Origin: JAWXUE01 sp044432925
GTDB taxonomy: Bacteria; Bacillota_I; Bacilli_A; Acholeplasmatales; Anaeroplasmataceae
NCBI GenBank assembly: GCA_044432925.1
Contig: JAWXUE010000007.1
Location: forward strand, 1 to 47,663
Reading direction: 5' to 3'
Length of the DNA stretch: 47,663 bases
Positions 40,459-47,663 of this stretch are shown piece by piece (within the stretch, counting starts at the first letter, position 1; each line of letters opens with the position of its first letter). The position numbers were made by a program, and so were the translations under genes. The notes beneath the pieces were generated by a model. That model ran no database searches. It was not told where the DNA came from and worked only from the letters and a program-made list of their open reading frames with translations.

Positions 40459-41337
40459 ATGAAAGATAAAATTTTAATTGCTACAATGTTTAACGATACT
40501 GTTAGAATGTATGTAGCACATACAACAAACTTAGTTGCTAAGGCACATGAATTACATCAAACATACCAAACAAGTATAGCAGCATTAGGTAGAACACTAA
40601 CTGCAACATCTATGATGGGAGCTATGTTAAAAGATGATCAAACAGTAGCTGTATGTATTCATGGTAATGGTCCTATTGGGAAAATTACTGCTGAATCAGA
40701 TGCTTCTGGTAATGTAGTAGGTTACTGTGGTAATCCAGGTATTTATTTAAAATACAAAACAGGAAAATTAAATGTTAGGGATGCTGTAGGTACAGAAGGT
40801 TCTTTATCTGTTACAACAGATTTAAAATTAAAAGAACCATTTACTTCAACAGTTGAATTAGTTGATGGTGAGATTGCTATGGACTTTACTTATTATTTTA
40901 CACAATCTATGCAAACTCCTTCTTCTGTTTCTTTAGGTGTTTTAGTTAGTGAAGATAATAAAATTCTTGTTTCAGGTGGATTCATTGTTCAAATCATGCC
41001 TAATTGTACAGATGAAACAATTACTACTTTAGAAACTATTTTAGGAGATATCAAACCAATGACTACTTTAATGGCTGATGGTTTATCTTGTGAAGATGTT
41101 TTATCAATGTTTGATAAAGATTATAAATTATTAGATACTAAAGAAATTGATTTCAAATGTAGATGTTCTAAAAAAAGTATCAAAAGAGGTTTAAGAACTT
41201 TAAGTGTAGATACTTTAGAAGACTTTTTAAATAATGAAAAAAGTATTGAATGTAAATGCCAATATTGTAACACAGCTTATGTTATTGAAGAATTAGAGCT
41301 TAAAGCTATGGTGAATGTTTTAAAGGGAGATATTTAA
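40459..41337 (+). CDS. hslO: Redox-regulated chaperone Hsp33
   Basis: About 292 aa from the ATG at 40459 (GTG at 40450 is inside the AGGTGAT ribosome site). Hsp33 becomes an active holdase when oxidised. The N-terminal chaperone domain includes ALGRTLTATSMMGAMLK and DGPIGKI-like HGNGPIGKITAESD (~62-76). The C-terminal zinc switch has FKCRCSK and ECKCQYCNTAY; the usual CxC...CxxC set is present with an additional Cys. It is divergent from dusB, and the two share mirror-image start regions. It runs one base before the M42 peptidase gene, so both are in one operon. Confidence 0.95.
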   Translation: MKDKILIATMFNDTVRMYVAHTTNLVAKAHELHQTYQTSIAALGRTLTATSMMGAMLKDDQTVAVCIHGNGPIGKITAESDASGNVVGYCGNPGIYLKYKTGKLNVRDAVGTEGSLSVTTDLKLKEPFTSTVELVDGEIAMDFTYYFTQSMQTPSSVSLGVLVSEDNKILVSGGFIVQIMPNCTDETITTLETILGDIKPMTTLMADGLSCEDVLSMFDKDYKLLDTKEIDFKCRCSKKSIKRGLRTLSVDTLEDFLNNEKSIECKCQYCNTAYVIEELELKAMVNVLKGDI

Positions 41338-41338
41338 T

Positions 41339-42361
41339 ATGAGTAAATATATTACATCTATTGCCCAAAAGATTTTTAACACGCATTCTCCAACTGGATA
41401 TTCTAATGAAATAAATAAAGTAATTACAGATGAATTAGTTAATCTAGGATATAATCCTACTATTTCAAATAAAGGTAATGTTATTATCAAATTAGAAGGT
41501 AAATCAAAAGATATTACAAGAGCAACAAGTGCTCATTTAGATACTTTAGGATTAATGGTTAGATCAATTAATTCAAATGGTACTTTAAAAGTTACTAATA
41601 TAGGTGGTCCAATCATCCCAACATTAGATGGTGAATATTGTACTATTAAAACAAGAGATAACAAAGAATATACTGGTACTATTTTATCTACTTCCCCATC
41701 TACACATGTTTATAGTGATGCTAATAGCAAAGCTAGAAACATTGATAATATGATAGTTAGATTAGATGTTGAAGTTAATTCAAAAAAAGATGTTATTAAT
41801 TTAGGAATAGATAATGGTGACTTCGTTTGTATTGATCCTAAATTTAGTATTGTTAATGATTTTATTAAATCTAGATTCATAGATGATAAAGCAGGTGTAC
41901 TTGCTTTATTAGATGTTTTAAATACTATTAAAAAAGATAAAATAACTTTAGAATATGACACATACTTCTACTTTGTAAATCATGAAGAAGTTGGTCATGG
42001 AGCTACTACTATATCTGATGAAATCGATGAATTCGTTACAATAGATATGGGATGTATAGGATTAGACTTATCAGGTAATGAATATAGTGTAAGTATATGT
42101 GCTAAAGACTCAAGTGGTCCTTATGATTATAACTTAACTACTAAATTAATTAATTTAGCTAAATCAAATAAAATCGATTACGTAGTAGATATTTTCCCTT
42201 ATTATGGTTCTGATGTTTCAGCAGCATTACGTAGTGGTAAAGATATTAAAGGTGCTTTAATTGGCCCTGGAGTTGATGCATCACACGGTATGGAACGTAC
42301 TCATATTAAAGCAGTAAATCATACTATTAATTTATTATTAAAATATTTAACAACAAAATAA
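41339..42361 (+). CDS. M42-family metallo-aminopeptidase
   Basis: A 340-aa cytoplasmic peptidase of the M42 (PepA/FrvX/TET) family, which forms dodecameric tetrahedral shells trimming peptides. Metal and catalytic residues are visible: SAHLDTLGLMV (His-x-Asp, ~63), RFIDDKAGV (bridging Asp, ~180), NHEEVGHGA (Glu-Glu, ~214) and DMGC (~235), with the late His in ASHGMERTH (~317). The family is sometimes called glucanase in error. The start follows GGGAGATATTTA one base after the hslO stop. Confidence 0.92.
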   Translation: MSKYITSIAQKIFNTHSPTGYSNEINKVITDELVNLGYNPTISNKGNVIIKLEGKSKDITRATSAHLDTLGLMVRSINSNGTLKVTNIGGPIIPTLDGEYCTIKTRDNKEYTGTILSTSPSTHVYSDANSKARNIDNMIVRLDVEVNSKKDVINLGIDNGDFVCIDPKFSIVNDFIKSRFIDDKAGVLALLDVLNTIKKDKITLEYDTYFYFVNHEEVGHGATTISDEIDEFVTIDMGCIGLDLSGNEYSVSICAKDSSGPYDYNLTTKLINLAKSNKIDYVVDIFPYYGSDVSAALRSGKDIKGALIGPGVDASHGMERTHIKAVNHTINLLLKYLTTK

Positions 42362-42365
42362 AATA

Positions 42366-42393
42366 AGGTGTAATTCCAATTGGAATTACACCT
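42366..42393. terminator. Bidirectional terminator
   Basis: Perfect 12-bp stem AGGTGTAATTCC/GGAATTACACCT with loop AATT and a T-run on the plus strand. It overlaps the end of the convergent lgt gene. Confidence 0.85.
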
Positions 42394-43147
42394 CTTTATT
42401 TTTTTTAATTTCTTTATATTCTACTACTATAAACACTATACCTATTATCACAAATATTATTGAATATAATTGAGAAGGTGATATAGATAAATTTAAACTT
42501 CCTCTATTATCTCCTCTTAAATACTCTAAGAAAAATCTAAATATTCCATAACCTATAAAATAAAGGGATATAGTATATTTTTTAACAAACTTAAACATTA
42601 TACCAAATAATATAAATAAGAAACCAGCTTCAAATAATTGAGTAGGTAATACAGCAGTAATATAACCATATTGAATATGTTGTATACTACCAGCAGGATA
42701 AGTCACAGCTAAGAAACTATCAGACTCTATACCATAACAACATCCACCAAAGAAACATCCTACCCTACCAAACGCATGAGTAAGTGTAGCTAACATTATA
42801 AATAATGATGTATGTTTTATATATTTACTTCTATCTTCTTTAAATAGAAAATAATAAGTTATAGAGTAACATACAAATCCACCTAATAAACCTCCAGAAA
42901 ATGATATACCAGCAGGAACATACCAAGGTTGAGAAAAATGGGCTATCTTATCTGCTACCATAGCAAAGAATACACATCCTAATGCAATAGGAATAAATAA
43001 GATCATTAATTTATTTAGTTCTTGTTCTGAAGTTTTATCTTTACTACAAATTCTTAAAAATAATAATATTGCTAATGTTGCTCCTAAAGCTATTATTATA
43101 GGAAACAACTCAACTTTAGAACCAAACAATTCGAAATTTGGACACAT
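42386..43147 (-). CDS. lgt: Prolipoprotein diacylglyceryl transferase
   Basis: A 253-aa membrane enzyme that attaches diacylglycerol to the lipobox Cys of prolipoproteins, the first step in lipoprotein maturation. About seven helices are present. The signature HAFGRVGCFFGGCCYG (~122-137) has the conserved His and Arg, SFSGGLLGG (~79-87) and RFFLEYLRGDNRGS (~200-213) follow. It is somewhat divergent from Bacillus Lgt. The lipoproteins in this window (heme receptor, NEAT lipoprotein, transglutaminase) would be its substrates. No HPr-kinase neighbour is seen. Confidence 0.9.
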   Translation of the reverse strand: MCPNFELFGSKVELFPIIIALGATLAILLFLRICSKDKTSEQELNKLMILFIPIALGCVFFAMVADKIAHFSQPWYVPAGISFSGGLLGGFVCYSITYYFLFKEDRSKYIKHTSLFIMLATLTHAFGRVGCFFGGCCYGIESDSFLAVTYPAGSIQHIQYGYITAVLPTQLFEAGFLFILFGIMFKFVKKYTISLYFIGYGIFRFFLEYLRGDNRGSLNLSISPSQLYSIIFVIIGIVFIVVEYKEIKKNKEV

Positions 43148-43165
43148 AATATACTCCTCCTAAAA

Positions 43166-43191
43166 AAAATAACTCAAATTAATGAGTTATT
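43166..43191 (-). terminator. Terminator of the DUF4064-like membrane protein gene
   Basis: AAATAACTCA paired with TGAGTTATTT and followed by TTTTT on the minus strand, between this gene and lgt. Confidence 0.7.
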
Positions 43192-43203
43192 TTAATTTAC
43201 TTA

Positions 43204-43599
43204 TTACGCAGTTGCTTGTCCAGCATCTGGTTTACCTAAACCTAATGCACCACCAACAATAAATAATACTGCTGAAGCTGCTGTAAATAATCCAAATCCT
43301 AAGAAAAATAATGTAACTACATTAACAGCACCACATACTAACATTATAATACACCATTTTTTATCATTACTTGATAAACATGCTGATACTAATCCAACAA
43401 TTGATGCTATTAAACCACCAATTCCGAAAATGTATAGATACGCAGTAGTTATTCCTAATTCTACATCAACACCTGAGTTTGCTAATTCGTTACTAGCTGA
43501 ACCTAATAATCCAGCACAAACTGCAACACAGCTATAGGCTAAAATACCTAAAATACCACCAATTAATCCACATACAAACGTAGCTTTTCTTGTTCTCAT
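43204..43599 (-). CDS. Small four-helix membrane protein (DUF4064-like)
   Basis: About 131 aa from the ATG at 43599, which has GGAGG at good distance; the ATG at 43614 in frame has a weaker site. Four hydrophobic segments (~5-28, ~48-72, ~78-98, ~100-122) with Gly- and Ala-rich packing faces and short loops are seen. The layout resembles the DUF4064 group of small Firmicutes membrane proteins with unknown function. The C terminus KPDAGQATA is polar and free. It is probably monocistronic, with its own terminator. Confidence 0.7.
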   Translation of the reverse strand: MRTRKATFVCGLIGGILGILAYSCVAVCAGLLGSASNELANSGVDVELGITTAYLYIFGIGGLIASIVGLVSACLSSNDKKWCIIMLVCGAVNVVTLFFLGFGLFTAASAVLFIVGGALGLGKPDAGQATA

Positions 43600-43695
43600 T
43601 TTATATTCCTCCATTCCTCTAGTTTATTATATTATATAAAACTATTGTTGAATTATCAAGTTAAATGTGAAATTTATGTTATATTATGTCACGCA

Positions 43696-44880
43696 TTAAA
43701 CACTATTACCTGCTTTGTAACCTGTAGATAGCGCAATTGTTATATTATATCCACCAGTATATGCATGAAGGTCTAATAATTCTCCTGTTACAAATAACCC
43801 TTCTACTTTTTTAACTTCCATTGTTTTAGGATTTACTTCTTCTAAAGATAACCCACCACTTGTGACAAATGCTGTTTTAAATCCTTTAGAGTCATATATT
43901 GATATTTTAAATTGTTTAAATTTATTAATTAATTCGATTAATAGTTTATTACTTATTGAAGAAATCTTTTTATTTTCATATTCTTTTAACAAATATTTTA
44001 TAACTTTATTTATTTGCCCTTTAAATAAACTTCCTATTGTATTATTAGGATTGTTTGATGCTTGGTCTAATATTTCTTCTAACGAATCTTCTAACATATC
44101 AATATATATAAATTCTTCTTTACTATTTAATAATGATCTTACTACATCTTCGCTTATTTTAAATATACCAGGACCACTTACACCAAAGTGAGTAAATAAC
44201 ACATTTCCTTCTACACTTTTATTATTATAAGATACTCTACAATTAGGTAATGTTATTCCTAGTAATATGTTATCTTTAATAAATGATTCATTTGAATTTA
44301 ATGATGTTAATGCTGGTAATGGATTAACAATATTCAATTCAAATCTTTTTAATATTTCATAACCATCACCTGTTGTACCTAATGTTGGATAAGACTTTCC
44401 TCCAGTAGATAAAACTACTTTTTTCGCTTTATAACAACCTTTATCAGTATTTACAATAAAGTCTTCTTTTTTAGTAACATCTATTACAGATTCTTCTAAT
44501 TTTATTTCAACATTACTTAAATGGTTTACTAATACATCTAATATATCTTTTGAATTATCACTTATAGGAAATACTCTATTATCATCTTCTTCTTTTAATA
44601 AACAATTATTATCACAGAAGAAATCATATATATCCCAAGGGCCAAATTCTGATAAAGAACTTAATAAAAATTTCGAATTACTAGATTGTACATTTTTTAT
44701 AAAGTCATTATTCGTTTTAACATTAGTTACATTACATCTACCATTTCCACTAGCTAATAACTTTTTTCCTAATCCTTTATTCTTTTCTATTAATAAAACA
44801 TTTTTATATTTTTTACTAGCATTTATACTAGCCATTAATCCTGATGGTCCTCCACCAATTATTATTACATCATATATCAT
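43696..44880 (-). CDS. BaiN/RdsA-family (HI0933-like) flavoprotein
   Basis: A 394-aa FAD-dependent oxidoreductase. The dinucleotide site IIGGGPSGLMASI (~6-18), LGKKLLASGNGRCNVTN (~41-57), VLSTGGKSYPTLGTTGDGYE (~147-166), FTHFGVSGPGI (~235-245) and the C-terminal FVTGELLDLHAYTGGYNI (~368-385) are all HI0933 (YhiN) hallmarks. In bile-acid degrading clostridia a relative (BaiN) acts in 7-dehydroxylation, but most members have unknown substrates, so I do not name it baiN. It overlaps maf by four bases. Confidence 0.9.
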   Translation of the reverse strand: MIYDVIIIGGGPSGLMASINASKKYKNVLLIEKNKGLGKKLLASGNGRCNVTNVKTNNDFIKNVQSSNSKFLLSSLSEFGPWDIYDFFCDNNCLLKEEDDNRVFPISDNSKDILDVLVNHLSNVEIKLEESVIDVTKKEDFIVNTDKGCYKAKKVVLSTGGKSYPTLGTTGDGYEILKRFELNIVNPLPALTSLNSNESFIKDNILLGITLPNCRVSYNNKSVEGNVLFTHFGVSGPGIFKISEDVVRSLLNSKEEFIYIDMLEDSLEEILDQASNNPNNTIGSLFKGQINKVIKYLLKEYENKKISSISNKLLIELINKFKQFKISIYDSKGFKTAFVTSGGLSLEEVNPKTMEVKKVEGLFVTGELLDLHAYTGGYNITIALSTGYKAGNSV

Positions 44881-45443
44881 TCATCTAAATTTAGAAAAGG
44901 TCTTAGTTTTTCACAAAGATGTGCTAAAGGTAATCCCATTATATTATTATAATCACCTTCATACTTCTCTATGAAATGTACAGCAAATCCTTGTATCGCA
45001 TAACTCCCTGCTTTATCAAGTACTTCTCTTGTTTGACTATACTTTTCTATCTCCTTTACATCATTATTTTTAAATGTAACAAATGATTCTTCATAAAATG
45101 TTATTTCTTCACCTTCTGTTACTATTGAAACACCAGTTATAACAGAATGGCTTTTATTATTTAATTTCATTAACATATTAAAAGCATCTTCACTTGTTTT
45201 TGGTTTACCAAATATTTCACCTTCAAGATATATTATAGTATCTGCTGATATTACTATATCTTCACTTGGTTGATTTTTATATATTTCTTTTGCTTTAGCT
45301 AAAGCTACACTCATTACTTTTTCATAAATTGTTCCCTCATCCGGAAACACTTCATTAAAATCAATTTGAACAGTTCTAAACTTCAACATTGTTCTTGATA
45401 ATATTTCTTTTCTTCTTGGTGAAGAACTTCCTAAAATTAACAT
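44877..45443 (-). CDS. maf: Maf-family nucleoside triphosphate pyrophosphatase
   Basis: A 188-aa enzyme that hydrolyses non-canonical or pyrimidine NTPs (dTTP/UTP and modified bases) and so cleans the nucleotide pool; linked to septum inhibition in Bacillus. LGSSSPRRKEIL (~4-15), DFNEVFPDE, SADTIIYLEGEIFGKP (~66-81), SVITGVSIV, and DKAGSYAIQGFA (~141-152) are all present. The Ser-Arg-Arg N-terminal loop and the KxD/GxYxIQG part point to the YhdE/Maf type. It is first in an operon with the BaiN-like gene and divergent from spoIIE. GGGGTATAT precedes the start. Confidence 0.94.
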   Translation of the reverse strand: MLILGSSSPRRKEILSRTMLKFRTVQIDFNEVFPDEGTIYEKVMSVALAKAKEIYKNQPSEDIVISADTIIYLEGEIFGKPKTSEDAFNMLMKLNNKSHSVITGVSIVTEGEEITFYEESFVTFKNNDVKEIEKYSQTREVLDKAGSYAIQGFAVHFIEKYEGDYNNIMGLPLAHLCEKLRPFLNLDE

Positions 45444-45509
45444 ATATACCCCCTATAAACTGACAACTTATTTTTCACTCATTTTATACAATACTTATTA
45501 GGTGATAAA

Positions 45510-47537
45510 ATGAAGAAAAAATTAGCTCTTATTACGATTAATATAATAGTTTGTTATATTTTATTTTTTCGTATTAATCAGTACTTCTATTATACATTAA
45601 TAATACCATTTTTGTTAACACTTGTTAATACAGATAATAAATTAAATAAATATTATTTTTTAATATTCATTCCGTTATTCTATTTTAATATTATTAATGC
45701 AACAATTATTGTTATATCTTATACAGCTTTACTTTATGTTTATAAAAATTTAAATATTAGATATTTATATTTAACTAGTTTTATTTTAAGTGTTAGTATT
45801 TCTTTAATTTTTAAATATTATTTTAATAGCACTTTTTCTTTATATGCCCCTTTAATAAGTTTAATTATTACTACTTATCAATTAAAGTTTAGAGATACTC
45901 CTAATGAGGTATTAATCTTTTTATTAATATCTCAAATTATTATAATTGATAATCCAAACTTTATTTTAATTACTTTAATTATTTTATTTTTATATATTAT
46001 TTATAATAACACTGATTATTTATTTTTAATTTCTTTTTTAATTATGACATATCATTTTTATATTACTAGTAATTATATTGTTTTAGTTTATCCTTTAATG
46101 ATATATTTTTCTTTAAAAAAAGAAATACTATTTGCTATTATTATTGATCTGTTATTAATCATATATACTTTATATATTAATGAACTTACTAATGAAACTA
46201 TCCTTTCTATAGTATTAGTTAATCTTTTGATTCTCCAAAGAAAAGATAAAAGAATTAATACAGGATACTTCCCTATGTTATTAGAAAGTTTTAATAATGA
46301 AATAATGAGTTTTTGTTCTTTTTTAGATAATTTTAAAGTAGAGAAAAATCAATCAAAAGAAAACTTCACCGCTATAACAAATAATATTACTCAAAACTTT
46401 TGTATATCATGTCCAAAAAGATATGATTGTTTTGGAAATGAAAAACTTAAAACTTATGAACAACTTAAATTAGTAATAAAAAATAACAATAATAACTCAT
46501 TTAGTAATTATTGTATTTATGCTACTGATGTTATTGCTAAAATATATAAACTTAAAAGTATTTACCCTATTTCTTTTGATAGTAAAAATCAATCTCAAAT
46601 AAATGGATTATCTCAAGCATTAAGAGAATACTCTGTTGATTTAGCTAGTAAGAATGTTGATGTATTTAATTATTATACTAAACTAAAAAATGAATTAATT
46701 GATTATGGTTTTACTCCATTAATATTTGAACCTAATTGTATAACTGATGGTATAGATTTGAAAATTGGATTTGAAAAAAGATTTGATAATATAGTAGTAA
46801 AACTTCATTCTATAGCACAAAGAATTATTAAAGAAGAAATATCAGTTAGATTAGTTAGTAATAACACTATGTATGCATATTATGTTATTACTAACAAAAT
46901 CAAATATAACGTGTTATATGAAAATTTAAGTGTTGCTAAAAGTAACTTTATTATATCAGGAGATAATCTATTTGCTAAGAAATATGATAATGGATATTTC
47001 AAAGCTGCTATAGCTGATGGTATGGGTAGTGGATTTGATGCTTTTGAATTATCTAAAGAAACTATTTCTTTAGTTGAAAAAATATCAAATCAACATATTA
47101 ATGATCATACTTCTATTAATATATTAAATACTTTTTATTCACTAAATGATCATTATGATGTTTATTCAACTCTAGACTATATATCATTAAATTTAAAAAC
47201 AGGTAAAGCATTGATTTATAAAATGGGAGCTACTACTACTTTTATTATTTCAAATAACAAAATAACGCCAATCTACAACAATAATTTGCCTTTTGGTATA
47301 GATGATTTAGTTACTAAAGAGGAAATACAATTACAAAATAATGATTTAGTTATTATGATATCTGATGGTGTAACAGAACATATAGATGAACAAAAACTAA
47401 CTAATTATTTACATGAAATAAAAAATGAAAAACCGCATAAAATAGTTTATGATATTATGCAAAAAGTATATGAAGAAAATAACCAAATGATTAAAGATGA
47501 CATGAGTATAATAGCTTTAAAATTATTAGAAATATAA
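45510..47537 (+). CDS. spoIIE: Stage II sporulation protein E
   Basis: A 675-aa membrane phosphatase that dephosphorylates SpoIIAA and so activates sigma-F in the forespore. Residues ~1-255 hold about ten membrane helices, shorter than in Bacillus (total 827). A central domain (~260-470) with a CxxC pair (FCISCPKRYDCFG, ~299-311) follows. The C-terminal PP2C domain has the metal Asp motifs in ADGMGSG (Asp503), MISDGV (~617-622) and KDDMSIIAL near the end. It is intact and the best marker that this organism forms spores. AGGTGAT precedes the start. It is divergent from maf. Confidence 0.94.
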   Translation: MKKKLALITINIIVCYILFFRINQYFYYTLIIPFLLTLVNTDNKLNKYYFLIFIPLFYFNIINATIIVISYTALLYVYKNLNIRYLYLTSFILSVSISLIFKYYFNSTFSLYAPLISLIITTYQLKFRDTPNEVLIFLLISQIIIIDNPNFILITLIILFLYIIYNNTDYLFLISFLIMTYHFYITSNYIVLVYPLMIYFSLKKEILFAIIIDLLLIIYTLYINELTNETILSIVLVNLLILQRKDKRINTGYFPMLLESFNNEIMSFCSFLDNFKVEKNQSKENFTAITNNITQNFCISCPKRYDCFGNEKLKTYEQLKLVIKNNNNNSFSNYCIYATDVIAKIYKLKSIYPISFDSKNQSQINGLSQALREYSVDLASKNVDVFNYYTKLKNELIDYGFTPLIFEPNCITDGIDLKIGFEKRFDNIVVKLHSIAQRIIKEEISVRLVSNNTMYAYYVITNKIKYNVLYENLSVAKSNFIISGDNLFAKKYDNGYFKAAIADGMGSGFDAFELSKETISLVEKISNQHINDHTSINILNTFYSLNDHYDVYSTLDYISLNLKTGKALIYKMGATTTFIISNNKITPIYNNNLPFGIDDLVTKEEIQLQNNDLVIMISDGVTEHIDEQKLTNYLHEIKNEKPHKIVYDIMQKVYEENNQMIKDDMSIIALKLLEI

Positions 47538-47580
47538 TATAATTTGTGATATAACACGACTTTGCCAGTTGTAAAACAAA

Positions 47581-47615
47581 AAAATGGCTTATCTTTTGCG
47601 TAGATAAGCCATTTT
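47581..47615 (+). terminator. Terminator of spoIIE
   Basis: A 14-bp perfect stem AAAATGGCTTATCT/AGATAAGCCATTTT followed by TATTGTGTTT. Its GGCTTATCT core is shared with the hairpins near 1095, 8220 and 13405. Confidence 0.8.
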
Positions 47616-47663
47616 TATTGTGTTTAAGCCAATATTTTATTGTAAAATTAGTACTACATTTAT

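Noticed and set aside
40362..40461. A hairpin or riboswitch between dusB and hslO
   Set aside because: The inverted repeat consists of the two ribosome sites and start codons; the loop between has no recognisable structure. Kept only as a low-interest note.
44877..45509. Spo0A box before spoIIE
   Set aside because: No TTCGACA-like site was found in the short maf-spoIIE gap; only weak promoter-like A+T sequence is present.

Overview
This is a strongly A+T-rich bacterial chromosome segment from a low-GC Gram-positive (Bacillota) lineage. It carries sporulation genes (spoIIE, yunB), a Firmicutes-type yutI-yutD-yunB block, cdaA, a fused ispDF gene, NAD-dependent ligA, hslO and a collagen-like protein of the type found on spore exosporia. 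No tRNA or rRNA gene was recognised. The proteins are divergent from the Bacillus and Clostridium textbook versions, which suggests an uncultivated Erysipelotrichia- or RF39-like gut lineage. That placement is inference.

Layout. 1-1092 is the 3' part of a collagen-like gene. 1152-7862 (minus) is one heme-uptake operon: two cell-surface proteins with NEAT/Shp-like domains, an IsdE-like receptor, a FecCD permease and an ATPase. Behind its promoter lies a decayed second copy of the collagen gene's 3' end (about 8097-8255). 8328-13183 (minus) holds a DUF4143 ATPase, ligA, a short-chain dehydrogenase and an unknown gene preceded by a SAM-I riboswitch. 13461-14755 holds a flavodoxin and a ZIP metal transporter, and a flavodoxin-like gene runs the other way at 14903. 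15427-17671 is an arsR-permease-metallohydrolase operon. 17770-19966 is an ahpC / thioredoxin-reductase-like peroxide system. 20114-21715 is a PadR-HAAS-DUF4097 envelope cassette. 21803-25799 has msrA, a BspA-like LRR protein, a transglutaminase lipoprotein, an ArsR/SmtB regulator and a metallothionein. 25897-30758 has pgi, an S1 protein, yutI, yutD, yunB, a CBS protein (plus strand) and ispDF. 30751-33291 is a cdaA operon with an unlisted 54-aa membrane protein and a PAS/degenerate-GGDEF protein. The right part has a Fic protein, a ClpC-like ATPase with a degenerate second ring, hflX, mscS, dusB, hslO, an M42 peptidase, lgt, a BaiN-type flavoprotein, maf and spoIIE.

Main points. (1) Three promoters (heme operon, flavodoxin, ZIP transporter) share the same palindrome, AGTAAGC-N4-GCTTACT, at the same place just downstream of the -10 box. 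This defines a probable iron/heme-limitation regulon whose regulator is not in the window. (2) The SAM riboswitch sits in front of a gene of unknown function, giving it a testable link to methionine/SAM metabolism. (3) The c-di-AMP cyclase gene is translationally coupled to a tiny membrane protein and a catalytically dead GGDEF protein in place of the usual cdaR. (4) The ClpC-like protein, the AhpF-like protein (domain order swapped) and LigA (missing an active-site Glu) depart from their families in informative ways.
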